Assembly: GCF_003711515.1 (NCBI RefSeq)
Contig: NW_021167081.1
Location: 3,404,483 to 3,468,482, forward strand
Direction of reading: 5' to 3'
Origin: Sodiomyces alkalinus F11
Taxonomy: Eukaryota > Ascomycota > Sordariomycetes > Glomerellales > Plectosphaerellaceae
DNA: 64,000 nt
This document shows positions 1 through 11,804 of the stretch, one piece after another. Position 1 is the stretch's first letter; the number at the start of each line of letters is the position of its first letter. A program made the translations under genes and the position numbers. The notes below the pieces were generated by a model. The model made no database searches. It was not told where the DNA came from and saw nothing but the letters and a program-made list of their open reading frames with translations.

Positions 1-1330
1 ACCTAGCGTCCTTACTTATATAAGAAAGGGCTCGGGGATCGACTTTTCACACCGCAACGACCTTCTAAACGATATAGACACGTAGCTTATAGAGGTTTTC
101 TATCTATGGACCTTCTATATCCTACACGTCTATAATCAGATAAAACAGGACCCTGAAATAACAGGGAAAGGGCCTATAAGGCCTACTAGCCCTACCCCCT
201 TTACCTTTTCTTCTTCTTTTTCTTCTTCTTCTTTTTCTTCCTTTTCGGGCCCTAGAAGCCGGCCCTGGACCGAGGATCGTGTGCTATAGGGCTTATAGAT
301 CCCTAAGCCTACCCCTATTATACGGGACTTTAACAGCAACTACTAGTAGTAAAACGGGGCTGCTACTAATTAAGCCTCGAGTAAGGTCTAGGCCTTCGTA
401 GACTAGTTATATAGCCTAAGGGCTATATACTTAGTAGACCCTGAAGAAGTTAACCTAAACGGGGGGACCTTTTATAGGTCGAATCTTTGTTAGGAATCGG
501 TTATAGACCTTGCGTTTTACACGCCCGGTTTCGATTATCTTCGCTTTTATAAGTAGGAATATATCGAAAGTACTACCTCTCCTTACTATGCTATTATCGT
601 CTTAGTATCTGTTTTAGGCTCCAAAGTTCCTATAGATAGATCCCTTCTACCGGTCTATACTTATAGCCTAGTGGACTGGGATCTATTATCTTATACCCTA
701 AAGGGCCTAGAACCTAGCCTCGATTAGCAGCTTTAGCAGGCTATTTACGCGTCGGACTAGGACTTTATAGGCTGCTGCCTTTCGGACACTATTACTCTAG
801 CACTTAACGCCTCCGTGCCCGAGCTAATAGTAGTAGAGCGTTCGAAGCCGTCGTGGACTAAAGAGCTAAAAGCCCTACGAATAATAGCTAGTAGGGCCTT
901 TAGGGGTTTTAGAAAAGCTAAAAAGAGGGCCTCGGCTACCTGGCTAGCGTTTTTAGAAGCCTCCTTAAAAGAAGCTTAAAACGCCTACGACCAGGCAGTA
1001 AAAACAGTAACAACTAACTACTAGGAGGCCTTCCTAGCCCATATTAAAGGCCCCGACATTTTTAAGGTCTATAACTATACGAAGAGCGGCCTTAATACGA
1101 ACATTCCACGAATTTAAATGCCTATAAATTAGAAGGCCTACGCCTGCGAAGAAAAGTACAACGCCTTACTTTAGACCCTTTTTCTAGTACCCTCTACAAC
1201 CGCTTCCACTTCCGCCATCGACGCCCCTGAAGCCCCTATATTTACAGGCCCTTCGGGGGACCTAGGCCCCTCTAACACTTCTAATAGCCCCTAGAGCCTA
1301 ACTAGATCACGTAGTAAGGGCCTTAGAAGG
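1..1330 (+). pseudogene. LINE A ORF2 fragment (endonuclease region)
   Basis: This is a decayed piece of a non-LTR retrotransposon ORF2, cut by the window start. Plus-strand translation resembles the C-terminal half of an APE-type endonuclease: a Val-Ile-Asp-Leu-Ala-Phe motif near 500-520, the strand around the usual Ser-Asp-His (here altered), then a Lys/Arg/Ala-rich linker (about 830-1010) of the kind that precedes the reverse transcriptase. Most stops are TAG or TAA where Gln or Trp is expected, as after RIP. The reverse transcriptase itself is absent, so the copy is truncated on the right. It is distinct from LINE B downstream, which has its own endonuclease. The LINE assignment is good; the exact clade (Tad1-like) is inference. 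Confidence 0.6.
204..246. repeat. CTT-rich pyrimidine tract
   Basis: About 43 bases are almost pure pyrimidine, built from CTT and CTTTTT units. In the LINE A frame this encodes a Ser/Phe run; on the other strand it gives a Glu/Lys run, which explains a 67-residue open frame there that I do not regard as a gene. Confidence 0.8.
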
Positions 1331-1758
1331 CCGTGGGAGTAGTCTAGGCTTAAGAGCTGTTATTCCGACTGTACTACTTGGTTATTCCGACTATGGTTCG
1401 GTCATGGACCCACTTTTACAACTAATCAAATCGCAGCTCCCAGCTTACTGCCATTACCTTCCTATCGCTCTAGCTCTATTATTAATTTTACGACGTAGTA
1501 TTATATTACGATTATACTAAATATATCCGTTACCAGAATAAGGACGCCTATTAGCTACGGGCGCGTAATAGGAGTGAAATCTATAAAACTACTAAGACAG
1601 AGATTATAACTACCGCCTCCCTCCTAGGATACTATTATAGCGGCACCGTAATACCGGCGCTACGGTACGACTAGAAGAATCGATAAATAGCGTTATCCCG
1701 ACCTCGACCATGTAAAATTCGTAATAAATCCACTTTTGGTAATATAGGCGCTCCCCCC
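1331..1758. other. Unassigned stretch between LINE A and the gap
   Basis: No protein similarity can be recognised on either strand. The part at about 1360-1470 keeps more CpA and TpG than its surroundings. It could be the 3' tail of LINE A or the 5' untranslated region of LINE B. Confidence 0.4.
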
Positions 1759-1774
1759 NNNNNNNNNNNNNNNN
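1759..1774. other. Assembly gap (16 N)
   Basis: Sixteen undetermined bases. Both flanks carry the same short text: TTTT, two bases, then TAATATAGGCG, then a C-run. The gap may therefore sit in an unresolved short repeat or a long C-homopolymer rather than in missing unique DNA. Confidence 0.95.
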
Positions 1775-1779
1775 TTTTC

Positions 1780-3100
1780 GTAATATAGGCGTTACCCTCC
1801 CCCCCCCCTAAGATAGGACGTCGCGCGGAATTAATATAAGACCGAAAAGGGATTACCGCGGCCCCTAGAACCGAGAGTAACTAAGATTAAGGCAGAAATT
1901 CAGGCCTTACTGGCTAACAGGAACACCATTAAGCAGGTCGTGGAGCTAGTAAAGGAACCAATTATAATATATACCCAGAACGCTACCGGTATAACGTTAT
2001 TAGTATACCTATACGCCTCCATTAGCTAAGCTATTCGGGAGGAACACCGAAAGGGTATTAGCGGTGCTAAGAAGACTTAGGCTAATATTACCGCCCGGGC
2101 TCCCGTGATAGTACCGCTATATAACCCTGCCCCCCCTTAAAATAATTCCCGCTAGGTATTATTAATAACTACTTATCTCCTAAGGAACACTCCTTAAAGA
2201 CTAGCCCCTTAGAATTGAGACCCTAAAAGAAATTATCTATGCTATAAACGCCACGACTATCCGATATAATACTATAGCGGTATAAAAGCTGCCTAGCGGA
2301 GATATATACTTTACCTTTACAAAAAGGGTATAGTAGTAGGCTACCTATAAGGAGTAATAGGCAGAAAAGACCTTTCGTCAAGGAGCTACCCTAGCTATAT
2401 AAACCTACCCCGAGCTAGCTAAGGCTATCCCCCGGGAGGTCCTAAGCCCCTTATCCAAAAAGGACTTACTAGTATTCTTATATAAGCTAAACCCCAAGGC
2501 TAAATTCCTCCGAGTATAATAACGGGTACCCCGCCGCGGTACCGGTAGGGTTATACTCCTCCTCCTTAAATCGGCTTCCCCGGAAAAGGCAGTAAGCGTT
2601 ATCCGGAATACCCTCCTTTTTAAGGGGGGCAGCTATATCTACGAACTATACAATCCTAACCTTAGCCTCCTAAGGTGCTATAAGTGCCTATATTTCGGCT
2701 ACAGGGCTAGCGGTTATACCCCGGTAAGATGGGTATACCGATATTATACTAAGCCGGAATTAGTATACCCGTAAGACCTAAGGCAGTGTAATATAGCGGT
2801 GCTGGAGCGCCCCCGCCGCTACACCATTTATACTAACACCCAAGATACCTTTCATAACTGCTGCTAATCTTTAAAGAAAAAGGCTAAGAAGACCCGGGAG
2901 GCGTATAAGTATAGAGCTAGAGACTACGATATTACCCGTTAGACTAAAATTGTATACCCGTAATAGCCATAAATCTTCTCCTAGATTAGCAAAGCCTAGG
3001 ACCAAGACTAACCCCTCCGAAGGCGTAGAGGATAGCCACCGAAGAGGACTAGAGGCTAGGAGGGCTCCCCGTTACTAGGGCTAATAAGCGTATATATAAT
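1780..3100 (+). pseudogene. LINE B ORF1 (gag-like, zinc knuckles)
   Basis: First ORF of a Tad1-like LINE, normally an RNA-binding nucleocapsid-like protein. A plus-strand frame begins near 1860 with an Ala/Leu/Glu helix-like segment, passes a conserved middle (2440-2640) and reaches a zinc-knuckle block at 2674-2760. There the pattern is Cys-x2-Cys-x4-(His>Tyr)-x4-(Cys>Tyr), followed by a second Tyr-rich knuckle. The Cys/His to Tyr changes are what TpG>TpA and CpA>TpA give. Basic residues dominate after the knuckles. Stops are almost all TAA or TAG at expected Gln/Trp sites, and the copy cannot encode a working protein. The endonuclease of ORF2 follows in the same direction. Confidence 0.65.
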
Positions 3101-4240
3101 CCCCTACGGGGCTAGTAAGGTACTATAATAGGAGCCCTAGAGCTAGACCCCGGTGTTACCGGGTATATTATGTGAACTCCCCCCTTTTAACTAATAAGTA
3201 TCCACGTCCTTTTATAGAATATAAGGAGGAGTTAGGCCCGGAGGGAGCTCCCGCTGCGGTATAGCGCCTAGTATAACGTAATAACAATCTAGGAACCCGG
3301 CCTTAACCCCTTCACGAAAAGCCTAGCCTGCCCCTCCTAAGAGGCGTACTAGCTACTCTAGGGAGGAGACCGCGCCCTCCTTTATATCTATAAGAGATAC
3401 CCCCTATATATATAGATATAGCAGGCCTGCTATAATACCTACGCGGTTATATTCGGGACTAGAAACGATACTCTTATAATTTAGTTAATCTACTTAGAGA
3501 ACTATTAGTTAGCTAGGATACCCTAGAATATACCCGTATAGAACGTATTCGATACGGTACCGCCACGGGGCTAATATAGTCTGGTAGGGGACTTTAACCT
3601 ATACTACCCCTTAGAGTTATAGCCAGTATAATACTACCCCTAGCCTAGTACCCTGCTTACTCTTATAACCCGTTAGAACCTAGACTTAATAACCCCTACC
3701 TGAACTACTATAGAGTACCGTCTAGGCCGATACGCTAGTATTATCGACCTTATATAGGCGATACAAGGACTCCGCTATAACGTCAGCGGCCCCGATAAGA
3801 CCGTTATAGGGTCGGATTACTACTTATAGATAGCATAAATCTATATAGCGATAGATACCATAATAAGCACGGCGATAATACCACTATAGGACCTAGATAA
3901 ACACCGGTAGGTCTATAAGGAGTTTAACCCTTTATAGGTCCCTTAACTCGTCGCTATATAACTATACTAGACTAGTCTCCTTATAATACTAGTAGATATC
4001 GACTTAGCACTAAATGCCCTAATTAAAGACCTTATAACCCTAGCTAATAAGGCCGTGCCGTGTTATTATATTAGCACTCCCGGACTCTTACCTACCCCCT
4101 AATAGGATATAAAGCTAACCGCTTGTATATAGGAGGTAAGGCGCCTCTACCGTAGATATACGGCAAAGAAGTCACGGAACCGATAGGATAAGTTCTAGGC
4201 GACTAAGAGGAGCTAAGATAAGGCCGTGGCAGTAGGAAAG
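3101..4240 (+). pseudogene. LINE B ORF2, endonuclease domain (5' part)
   Basis: Start of LINE B ORF2, which would nick target DNA to prime reverse transcription. An intact Gly-Asp-Phe-Asn-Leu motif (3588-3602) marks the APE endonuclease fold, and an Ile-Ile-Asp-Leu-Ile segment near 3730-3750 fits the later Thr-x-Asp-Leu block. A linker rich in Ala, Lys and Arg runs to 4240. There the frame is broken by gypsy-1, whose duplicated target GAAAG occupies 4236-4240. The reading resumes at 11805. RIP-type stops are frequent. Confidence 0.7.
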
Positions 4241-4757
4241 TGTTACGGCCAACGGGCCCAACCATGCAACAGCACGAAGGATATACTAGTACGTGACGTA
4301 CCAGGACGTTACCAGAAGATGATTTAGGAAAGAGGGATTACGTGCCCTAACACGTGACTACGCTAGGACGGATATACTAGTACGTAGGGTGTCGCGAAGT
4401 GTTCACGAAGGGGATAGTAAACAGGTTAGGACGTTTACCAGGGCACCAGTGAATAACGTAACTCTATTCACCCGTGGCTTAGTGAACTATACTATATATA
4501 TATCAGAGTATTCTAGGTCTTACTTCTACTAGAGAATAAGATATCGATTAATCTAAGTCTTTACCTAGACTACTATTTTACGCTTAAACCTACCTTATAA
4601 AGAAAACGCCTAGTCTTTACGATATAACTATAACTAGACTACTACGAATAATAGTTACTACTCTTTAGTTAATATCCTCTTCTTATTTTAAACTACAACC
4701 TCGATACTAGTCCTTTATCGTCCGCTATACTATAAAGGACTAGAAGCCGTCGTAATA
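4241..4757 (+). repeat. Gypsy-1 5' LTR
   Basis: Begins TGTTACGG and ends CGTAATA (from CGTAACA), giving matched inverted ends. It pairs with 11288-11804 at exactly the same length; the differences I saw are mainly C/T and G/A transitions. Confidence 0.95.
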
Positions 4758-4862
4758 TTTTAATCGATCCTATTCGGTAAGTAGACCTTAATACCTAATA
4801 AGTAGTACTCTCTTAATAGAAGGTAATATATCGAATAACGCTAATACTATAAGTAACGCTAC
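4758..4862 (+). other. Gypsy-1 leader
   Basis: Non-coding spacer between the 5' LTR and gag, where the tRNA primer-binding site should lie. I cannot assign the tRNA with confidence because the site is probably RIP-altered. Confidence 0.5.
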
Positions 4863-5830
4863 TAGTAATGCTAGAATAACGGCCACCACGGCCGCTAACC
4901 TAATATAAGCTATACGTAATTAAATTATATAACTTTATTAAGAAAACTAGTAACTCCGAGCTTAGATTAAAGCACTACGTCCTAATAACCTAAGGTGTAA
5001 ATACCTAGAGCCACCTAAGTATAATAGAACTCGGGGACGGCTATATAGCTTCCTGACCTATCTCCGGGGGTATTTCTTATTCTATAGGGATACCCTTAAC
5101 ACGGAGGGGGCGAAAGTTCTTTACGCTGTAGTACTCCTTACGGGAGACGCCTATAAGTGGTTTAAGCCTATCTATAGGGACTATCTAAAGCACCTTAACG
5201 ATCCTACCGAGAGGGAGGACGATACTACGGCTATCTTCGGCGATTTTAAGGTCTTCGCTTAGCGACTCGGCGGTATCTTTAGGTAACCTGATGAGAAGAG
5301 GGGCGCTACCTAATAACTTAAAAACCTTTAATAGACTAAGTTAGTAGCCGATTATACCGTTAGATTCTAATAAATCGCCTTAAAGCTTAACTATAATAAT
5401 AAACCCCTTATAGACTAATACTATTATAGACTTAAAGACGAAGTTAAGGACGAACTATATAAGCTTAACCGCCTAGACGATTTTAGCACGTTTATAGCTA
5501 TAGCTATTCGGATTAATAACCGATAATTTAAATAATAAATAAAGAAACGCTAGGGCTTAAATACTATAATACACGCTACTTATTATAGGAGTAACTAAGC
5601 TAATACCGGTAAAAAGTAGCTATACCCACGTTAATTTAGAAGTACCTCGTATAAGTACTATAATAGTTCTATAAAGCTTAATAATATTAACCGATAAAAT
5701 AATAAGTAGGGCAGGAAAGATATAAGTAAAGTTAAATACTATATTTACGATAAAATAGGCTACTTCGCGCGTAATTACTAATAGCCTAAAAGGGAATAAT
5801 CGTAACGATAGGCTAATACGATCGGAAGAG
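4863..5830 (+). pseudogene. gag: Gypsy-1 gag
   Basis: Capsid/nucleocapsid remnant. The frame holds the typical Ty3/gypsy capsid core: a Leu-rich start, then an Arg-Gly-Tyr-Phe segment, Gly-Asp-Ala-x-x-Trp-Phe (about 5149-5166), a Phe-Gly-Asp-Phe block and a Lys-Asp-Glu-Val-Lys-Asp-Glu-Leu helix (about 5436-5460). A CCHC zinc knuckle sits at 5737-5778, with all three Cys and the His changed to Tyr, the exact products of RIP. Stops are TAA or TAG. It is followed directly by pol. Confidence 0.85.
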
Positions 5831-8800
5831 AGAAACCCTAGAAGGAAATTAACGCTATTAGATACCTGGAAATTTATAGAGACGAAATACTATACGCTAA
5901 CCTCTATTAAATAACCTACTACGATAACTATTATCTAGTATACTAATTAGAGAAGGACGGAGCTAGATACTACCCTAAGAGACCCTAGAAGATACTCGCT
6001 ATAGTATTAAGTAACGAGTATAATAACGACTATAGCCTTAAAATCCCTGACTAGGATACTAATAAACTAGCTTTATAAACTACCGCAGAAATCCTTTAAG
6101 AACACGGATAGATAAAAGAAGAAGCTGAAAGATAAAAGTAGATCTTAGAGATCTAGAAGAAATAGGAAGTCTATACGAATACTAATAATAGAGGCATTAG
6201 CGCCCTCTAGGAAGCAGGACTTACTCCCGAAAAGAAATACTAACTTAAGAAAGAAGATTATACGTGTTACGTATAGGAGGAAATCGCTAAACTCGAAGAA
6301 TAAGATTAGGAAACGGAGTTCGATAGAGTTCCGGATAATAACACGAACTTCTAGTATTAACTTATAAAAGTAGCCGACCTAATCGAGGAAGAAACTATCT
6401 AGCTACGGATACTCGACTAGCTTATAGAAGAACTATTTAGGTAAACCTACTAAGTTCGTTTTACTAAACTTAGCTTTAATAACCCTTACCGTAGAGTACC
6501 CACGGATACTAGCGAAGAATAGTAACGAACTGTATATTAACGACTTTAGTATACTTAGGAAGACCGAGATACCTTTACCGGCCTAATAATAAGCCTATAA
6601 GGACTAAACGATTAGCTACCTAACTACTAAACATATAAGAGAGGATAGATAATACACGCCGATCATCTAGGCTATAGCCTAATCCTTTAGGCTAATTATA
6701 TCGAGGATATATATCCTACGTATAAGGAACGTAAACAGGCTAAGAACTTCTAGCTATAGAACGAAGAATAAACCCTAGAAGATAGAGTCTATTTAAGAAG
6801 ATAACGTAACGACTAGGTTATCACGGAAACTAAGGATAAAGGACATAAGATTCGCCTCTAACCACCTAGATATAACTACTACGACTACTAGTTAAACGAA
6901 TATAAAACTACTAGCTATATAGTACACGCTACCGAAAATTTCCGATAACTAGAATAAGACTAAGAAGCTTAGGAAATATATTTCTAGGCCCTCGATAAGC
7001 GTCTACGATAGATAGAATAGCTCTTAATATAGTATAGGTTCTTAGATAAAAAGATATCTCTTGAATACCGAGCTAAACAGGTAAAAAACTAGGAGTATAC
7101 TATCGTAAAGAGCACGCGAGAGCTACTCGATAAATATACTCTATAATATATAGTAGTATAGGGCATTACTATATCAGAATAGGACTCGATAAATATAAGA
7201 TAAACGCACTATCAAATATAGGCGTAGCAGGAAACTTTATCTTATTAGTAGCCGTGAGAAAGTTCTTTATACCCTAGCTTAGGAAACACCTAGAGAACGA
7301 GTATAAAATTACTCCGTATACGGGAAAGAACTAGTCCTAAGAAGAAGTTATTATTAGCTAGGAGACTATACACTTTTAGGTTAAAATTCGGAATAAGACT
7401 AAAATATTAAAGTTCGACGTATACGATATAGGCTATAAGGATATTATCCTTAGTAAGCTATAGTTTAACGAGTAGAATCCTGATATAGACTAGAAGCTTA
7501 GCTAGCTTTAGTGGAGATTAGAGAGTAAGTAGAAGACTATAAAGGAAACCTTACCCGATCCCGATATCCGTTAAGAATAGCAGAAAAACTTACTAATAAA
7601 AGAGCCTTAGGGAGACTTAAATAGCCGCTAAAAGTTAGGGACTAAGGCGAAAGAAGTCCGAAAAACGTTAAGATAATAGCGACGGCACGATAACCGATAT
7701 ATAATAAATATTATTAAAGGAATCTATTAGATTATCTAAGCAGAGAGAGGACTTATAGAAGGCGATTATAATAGACTCGCTAAGGTATTACTAGAATACC
7801 GTAAATACGGAAAGCTATTTACCGAAAATCTAGAGACTGGATTACCGAAATATCGACACTACGATCACGAGATACCCCTTAAAGAGGGTATATACCCGAA
7901 ATTCTTTCTAATCTACGGACTAAATTAAAAGAAATTAGATATCTTAGAAGAATATCTTAAAGAAATGCTAGTAAAAGGCTATATTAGAGTATTATAGTTA
8001 TTAGTAGGATACCCTATCCTATTTATACTAAAGAAAAACGGTAAACTACGACTATATATCGACTATTAATAACTTAATATTATAACTATTAAGAACCGTT
8101 ACCTACTACCTTTTATCTTGGAGATATAAGATTAGTTAGTTAGAGTATAATAGTTTATAGTACTTAACTTAAAAGGAGCCTATAACTTAATTAGGATTAA
8201 GGAAGGAGAAGAGTAAAAAATAGTATTCCGAATAAAGCGAGGATATTTCGAGTACCTTATTATACCCTTTAGATTAATAAATACGCCGGTATTATTCTAA
8301 ACGCTTATTAACGATATCCTAAGGAAGTATCTAGACTATTTCGTTATAGTATACCTAAATAATATCCTTATTTTCTCTAAAACACTCGAAGAACACTAAT
8401 AACACGTTTACACGATCCTATAACTCCTATAAGACGCTGACCTACTAGTTAAACTAGAAAAGGTGTAATTCTATACGTAAGAAGTTAACTTTTTACGATA
8501 TATAATACGACCTAACGAAATCTATATAAATAAGGCGAAAATCTAATACGTCTCTAAGTAGCTATAGCCGTAAAACGTTCGCGATATTTAGTCTTTCCTC
8601 GGACTCGTTAACTACTATTAACGGTTTATTAAAGACTATAGTAAGATTACTATCCCCTTAACTAAAGTAACTAACAAAGGGCTTAACTTCGAATAGAATA
8701 AAAGAATAGAAGAAGTATTCTAAGCCCTTAAAGGAAGGGTTACTAGCGAACCTATCTTAGTAACACTAAACCCTAATAAAGAATACGAACTCGAAATAGA

Positions 8801-10510
8801 CGTATCCGACTAGGCTCTAGGAGCATAACTCGGATAACGCGATATAGAAGGAAGACTATATCCTATAGCCTTTATATCTAAGAAACTTAGTGGACCAGAA
8901 CTTAATTATTAGATCTACGATAAAGAGCTAATAGCTATTATTAAAGCCTTTAAGGAATAGAGACCGTATCTATCAGGAATAAAATATCTGGTATAGGACT
9001 ACACGGATTATAAGAACCTTACGTAATTCACTATTACTAAGGTTCTTAATAAACGATAGATCCGATAGGCAGAATTCCTATCTGAATTCAACTTCTATAT
9101 TCAATATATAAAAGGAAGCGAAAATAGTCGCGTAGACGTACTTAGCCGACTAGGAATACCTGATAAATCACCTAAACTATAAGCTATACTCTAATAGGAA
9201 GGAGAAGCTTTTACCCTTGAAAACAGAGAAATAAATAGTATTACTCGGAAAATCGATACTACGTTTAAAGAAGCCCACGCCTCGCTATTATATAGATATT
9301 AAGGAGTTTATAAGACCTACCGCCGATTACGATAATAATACGGCTATATAGGAACTAAAGAACGAGTTAAGGACTTTATTCGTAATTATAATATTTACTA
9401 GAAAGTAAAGAGTAGCCGATATAAACCTTACGGACTACTAAAGCCACTACTAGTAGTAAATAGACCTTAGGAATCGATTATAATAGACTTCGTGCTAGGA
9501 TTTCTGATATCTAATCATCTAGTAATAAGAATCCCCTATAATAGCGTATTCGTAATCATCGACCGATTCACGAAATATACTCTTTATATTCTATATATTA
9601 AAAACACTATAGCAGAGGAACTAGCTAGTATCTTCCTTAACCGCCTAATCCGGGATTATAGTATACTATATAAGATTATTATAGATAGAGATAGATTATT
9701 TACTAGTAACTTCTGGAAAGCAGTTATAAGCTAGCTAGGGGCGAAATATAAGTACTTAATAGTATTTTACCCTATAACTGACGGATAAACCGAAATTATA
9801 AACTAAATCCTAGAATAATACCTACGATACTATATAGGACATAAGTAAGATAATTAGGTATAGTACCTACCGCTTATATAATTCGTATATAATAGCTCGT
9901 TAAACGAGTTAATAAAGAAAACACCGTTCGAAGCAAACTACGGATATAATCCGATAGTATTTAGGAAACCTTTAAAAGGACTAGGTACGCTAAAAGCAAT
10001 AAAAATAGTTAAAAGTATAAAAAAACTACACGAAGAACTACGAACCGACCTAGAGATAGTCAGAATACGAATAAGTAAGTACGCGAATTAAGTAAGGATT
10101 TAGGGACTAACCCTTTTAAGGGGGGACCGCGTCTACCTTATTCGTAAAAACATAAAAATATAACGACTAAGCGATGAATTAGATTTTACAAGGTTGGACT
10201 ATTCGAAATCTTAGAGAAAAAATCAGATATAAACTATATTCTATTACTACCTCCGATAATAAGGATATATAATAAATTTTATATCTTACTACTTAAACTA
10301 GCACTAAAGAATATAAAAATAATATAAGACACGATCGTGGTCGATACTAGCGATATATATAAAGTAGAACGAATCCTCGACTACCGAGAGATAGTAGACG
10401 GCACCGAATATTTTATTAAGTGGAAAAACTACGATTACGGCGATAATATATAGGAACCTAAAGAAGACCTGATCTATTATAAGTAACTCCTAAAGTAATA
10501 CTAATAAAAT
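5831..10510 (+). pseudogene. pol: Gypsy-1 pol (PR-RT-RNaseH-IN-chromodomain)
   Basis: Polyprotein remnant read on the plus strand. The protease site near 7205-7245 is degraded, its catalytic Asp replaced by Asn. RT spans about 7900-8420: Leu-Arg-Leu-Tyr-Ile-Asp-Tyr near 8046-8066, and the YxDD box reads Tyr-Leu-Asn-Asn at 8352-8363, so both metal-binding Asp are lost. RNase H is near 8770-9120 (Glu-Ile-Asp-Val-Ser-Asp start). Integrase is near 9280-10080; its best-kept core includes an open 80-codon stretch at 9492-9734 with Asp-Arg-Phe-Thr-Lys and Leu-Phe-Thr-Ser-Asn-Phe-Trp. A chromodomain lies at 10345-10480 (Val-Glu-Arg-Ile-Leu, Phe-Ile-Lys-Trp-Lys), placing the element among the chromoviruses. 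Many RIP stops. Confidence 0.9.
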
Positions 10511-10559
10511 ATTATTAGGACCTAGAACAAGACACCGCGGTCTACGTAAAATTAATATC

Positions 10560-11183
10560 CGAAATATCACCTATATCCTACGCTATAACCTAATTCTAAT
10601 TAATTACGTTAATAGCACCTACCGCCTACGTAGCTATTATAGTCTCGGACTCCGTACGATAAGCCTCGGCTTCCTTCCGCTCCACTTCCTCTAACTCCTC
10701 TATATTCGTAAGGTCTTTTCGGACTATTTTAACGCCTTTTTTCCGAAGCTATAAACGTATACGACGAAGGCGAGAAAGTTTAGCGAGAGCTTTAGCGGTT
10801 TCTCGCTATTACTCCGCGATAAGCTTTTAAAGGGCCTTTTCGGCTAGGTTCTCCTCCTGCTCGAGCCGTTTAAGCTCGGCGTTGATTCGGCGAGCTGCGG
10901 AAAGGAGGGTTAGAAAAAGCACGGCCTAAGGGTATAACCCAGGGAAACACTAACCGGAAGATATAGGAATACGAGAAGAGTTATAGGTACGACCTGCACG
11001 GTAATAGTAAGAATAATAATCAAGATCGTCGAGGAAGAGATAACTAAGGTTACGGTTAAAATAACGAGTATAAGGGATAACCTCGTAACCTTGATCGTTA
11101 ATTAGCTTGGATTTAATTTAGCGATTAAGGGTGGAACGGGAAGGCAAAGGTTTAGCAGAATATTTCTGTACACGGTCGGGCAT
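10560..11183 (-). pseudogene. Gypsy-1 antisense ORF (Cys-rich + coiled coil)
   Basis: On the strand opposite to gag-pol, between the chromodomain and the 3' LTR, a coherent frame starts with ATG at 11183-11181 and can be followed to about 10560. Its first ~90 residues include two spaced sets that fit Cys-x2-Cys-x6-Cys once Tyr is read as RIP-altered Cys. The second half is a highly charged Glu/Lys/Arg/Leu/Ala segment (about 10880-10600) with heptad-like Leu spacing, probably a coiled coil. Its stops are mostly TAA/TAG. Similar antisense frames occur at the same place in gypsy-2 and gypsy-3. I do not recognise a named family; a DNA- or RNA-binding accessory protein is a guess. Confidence 0.55.
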
Positions 11184-11271
11184 AATAGTTAGCTATAAAG
11201 AAAAGAAGAAAAGCAAGGAAGCAATAAACCTAGGGAGGCGACCAACTTATACGACCGCTAGGATAGCGCTT

Positions 11272-11284
11272 AGAAGGAGGGAGG
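11272..11284 (+). promoter_or_regulatory. Gypsy-1 polypurine tract
   Basis: Thirteen purines (AGAAGGAGGGAGG) lie three bases upstream of the 3' LTR, the expected position for the plus-strand priming site of an LTR retrotransposon. Confidence 0.75.
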
Positions 11285-11287
11285 TAA

Positions 11288-11804
11288 TATTACGGCTAAT
11301 AGGCCTAACTATATAATAGCACGAAGGATATACTAGTATATAACGTACTAGGACGTTATTAGAAGATAATTTAGGAAAGAGGGATTACGTGCCCTAACAC
11401 GTGACTACGCTAAGACGGATATACTAGTACGTAGGGTGTCGCGAAGTGTTCACGGAGGGGACGGTAAATAGGTTAGGACGTTTACCAGGGTACTAGTGAA
11501 TAACGTAACTCTATTCACCCGTGGCTTAGTGAACTACACTATATATATATCAGAGTATTCTAGGTCTTACTTCTACTAGAGAATAAGATATCAATTAATC
11601 TAAGTCTTCACCTAGTCTACTATTCTACGCTTAAACCTACCTTATAAAGAAGACGCCTAGTCTTTACGACGTAACTACGACTAGACCACTACGAACGATA
11701 GTTACTGCTCTTTAGTTAATATCCTCTTCTTATTTTAAACTAAAACCTCGACGCTAGTCCTCTATCGTCCGCTATGCCATAGAGGACCGGAAGCCGTCGT
11801 AATA
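11288..11804 (+). repeat. Gypsy-1 3' LTR
   Basis: 517 bp, starting TATTACGG (RIP form of TGTTACGG) and ending CGTAATA. Followed by the GAAAG duplication at 11805-11809. Confidence 0.95.

Larger units (their letters stand above)
4241..11804 (+). mobile_element. Gypsy-1: complete chromovirus (Ty3/gypsy) insertion
   Basis: A 7564-bp LTR retrotransposon with two 517-bp LTRs and a perfect 5-bp target duplication GAAAG (4236-4240 and 11805-11809). Order is LTR, gag, pol (protease, RT, RNase H, integrase, chromodomain), an antisense ORF, a purine tract and LTR. It lies inside ORF2 of LINE B, so it is younger than that LINE. Both LTRs and the interior are RIP-mutated; the 5' LTR keeps TG at its start where the 3' LTR has TA. 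No part can encode a functional protein now. Confidence 0.95.

Noticed and set aside
136..339. Glu/Lys-rich 67-codon minus-strand ORF.
   Set aside because: It is the complement of a CTT-rich tract within a LINE frame.
9492..9734. 80-codon ORF as an independent gene.
   Set aside because: It is a stop-free stretch of the gypsy-1 integrase core.
11131..11316. 61-codon plus-strand ORF.
   Set aside because: It overlaps the LTR and lies opposite the better-supported antisense frame.
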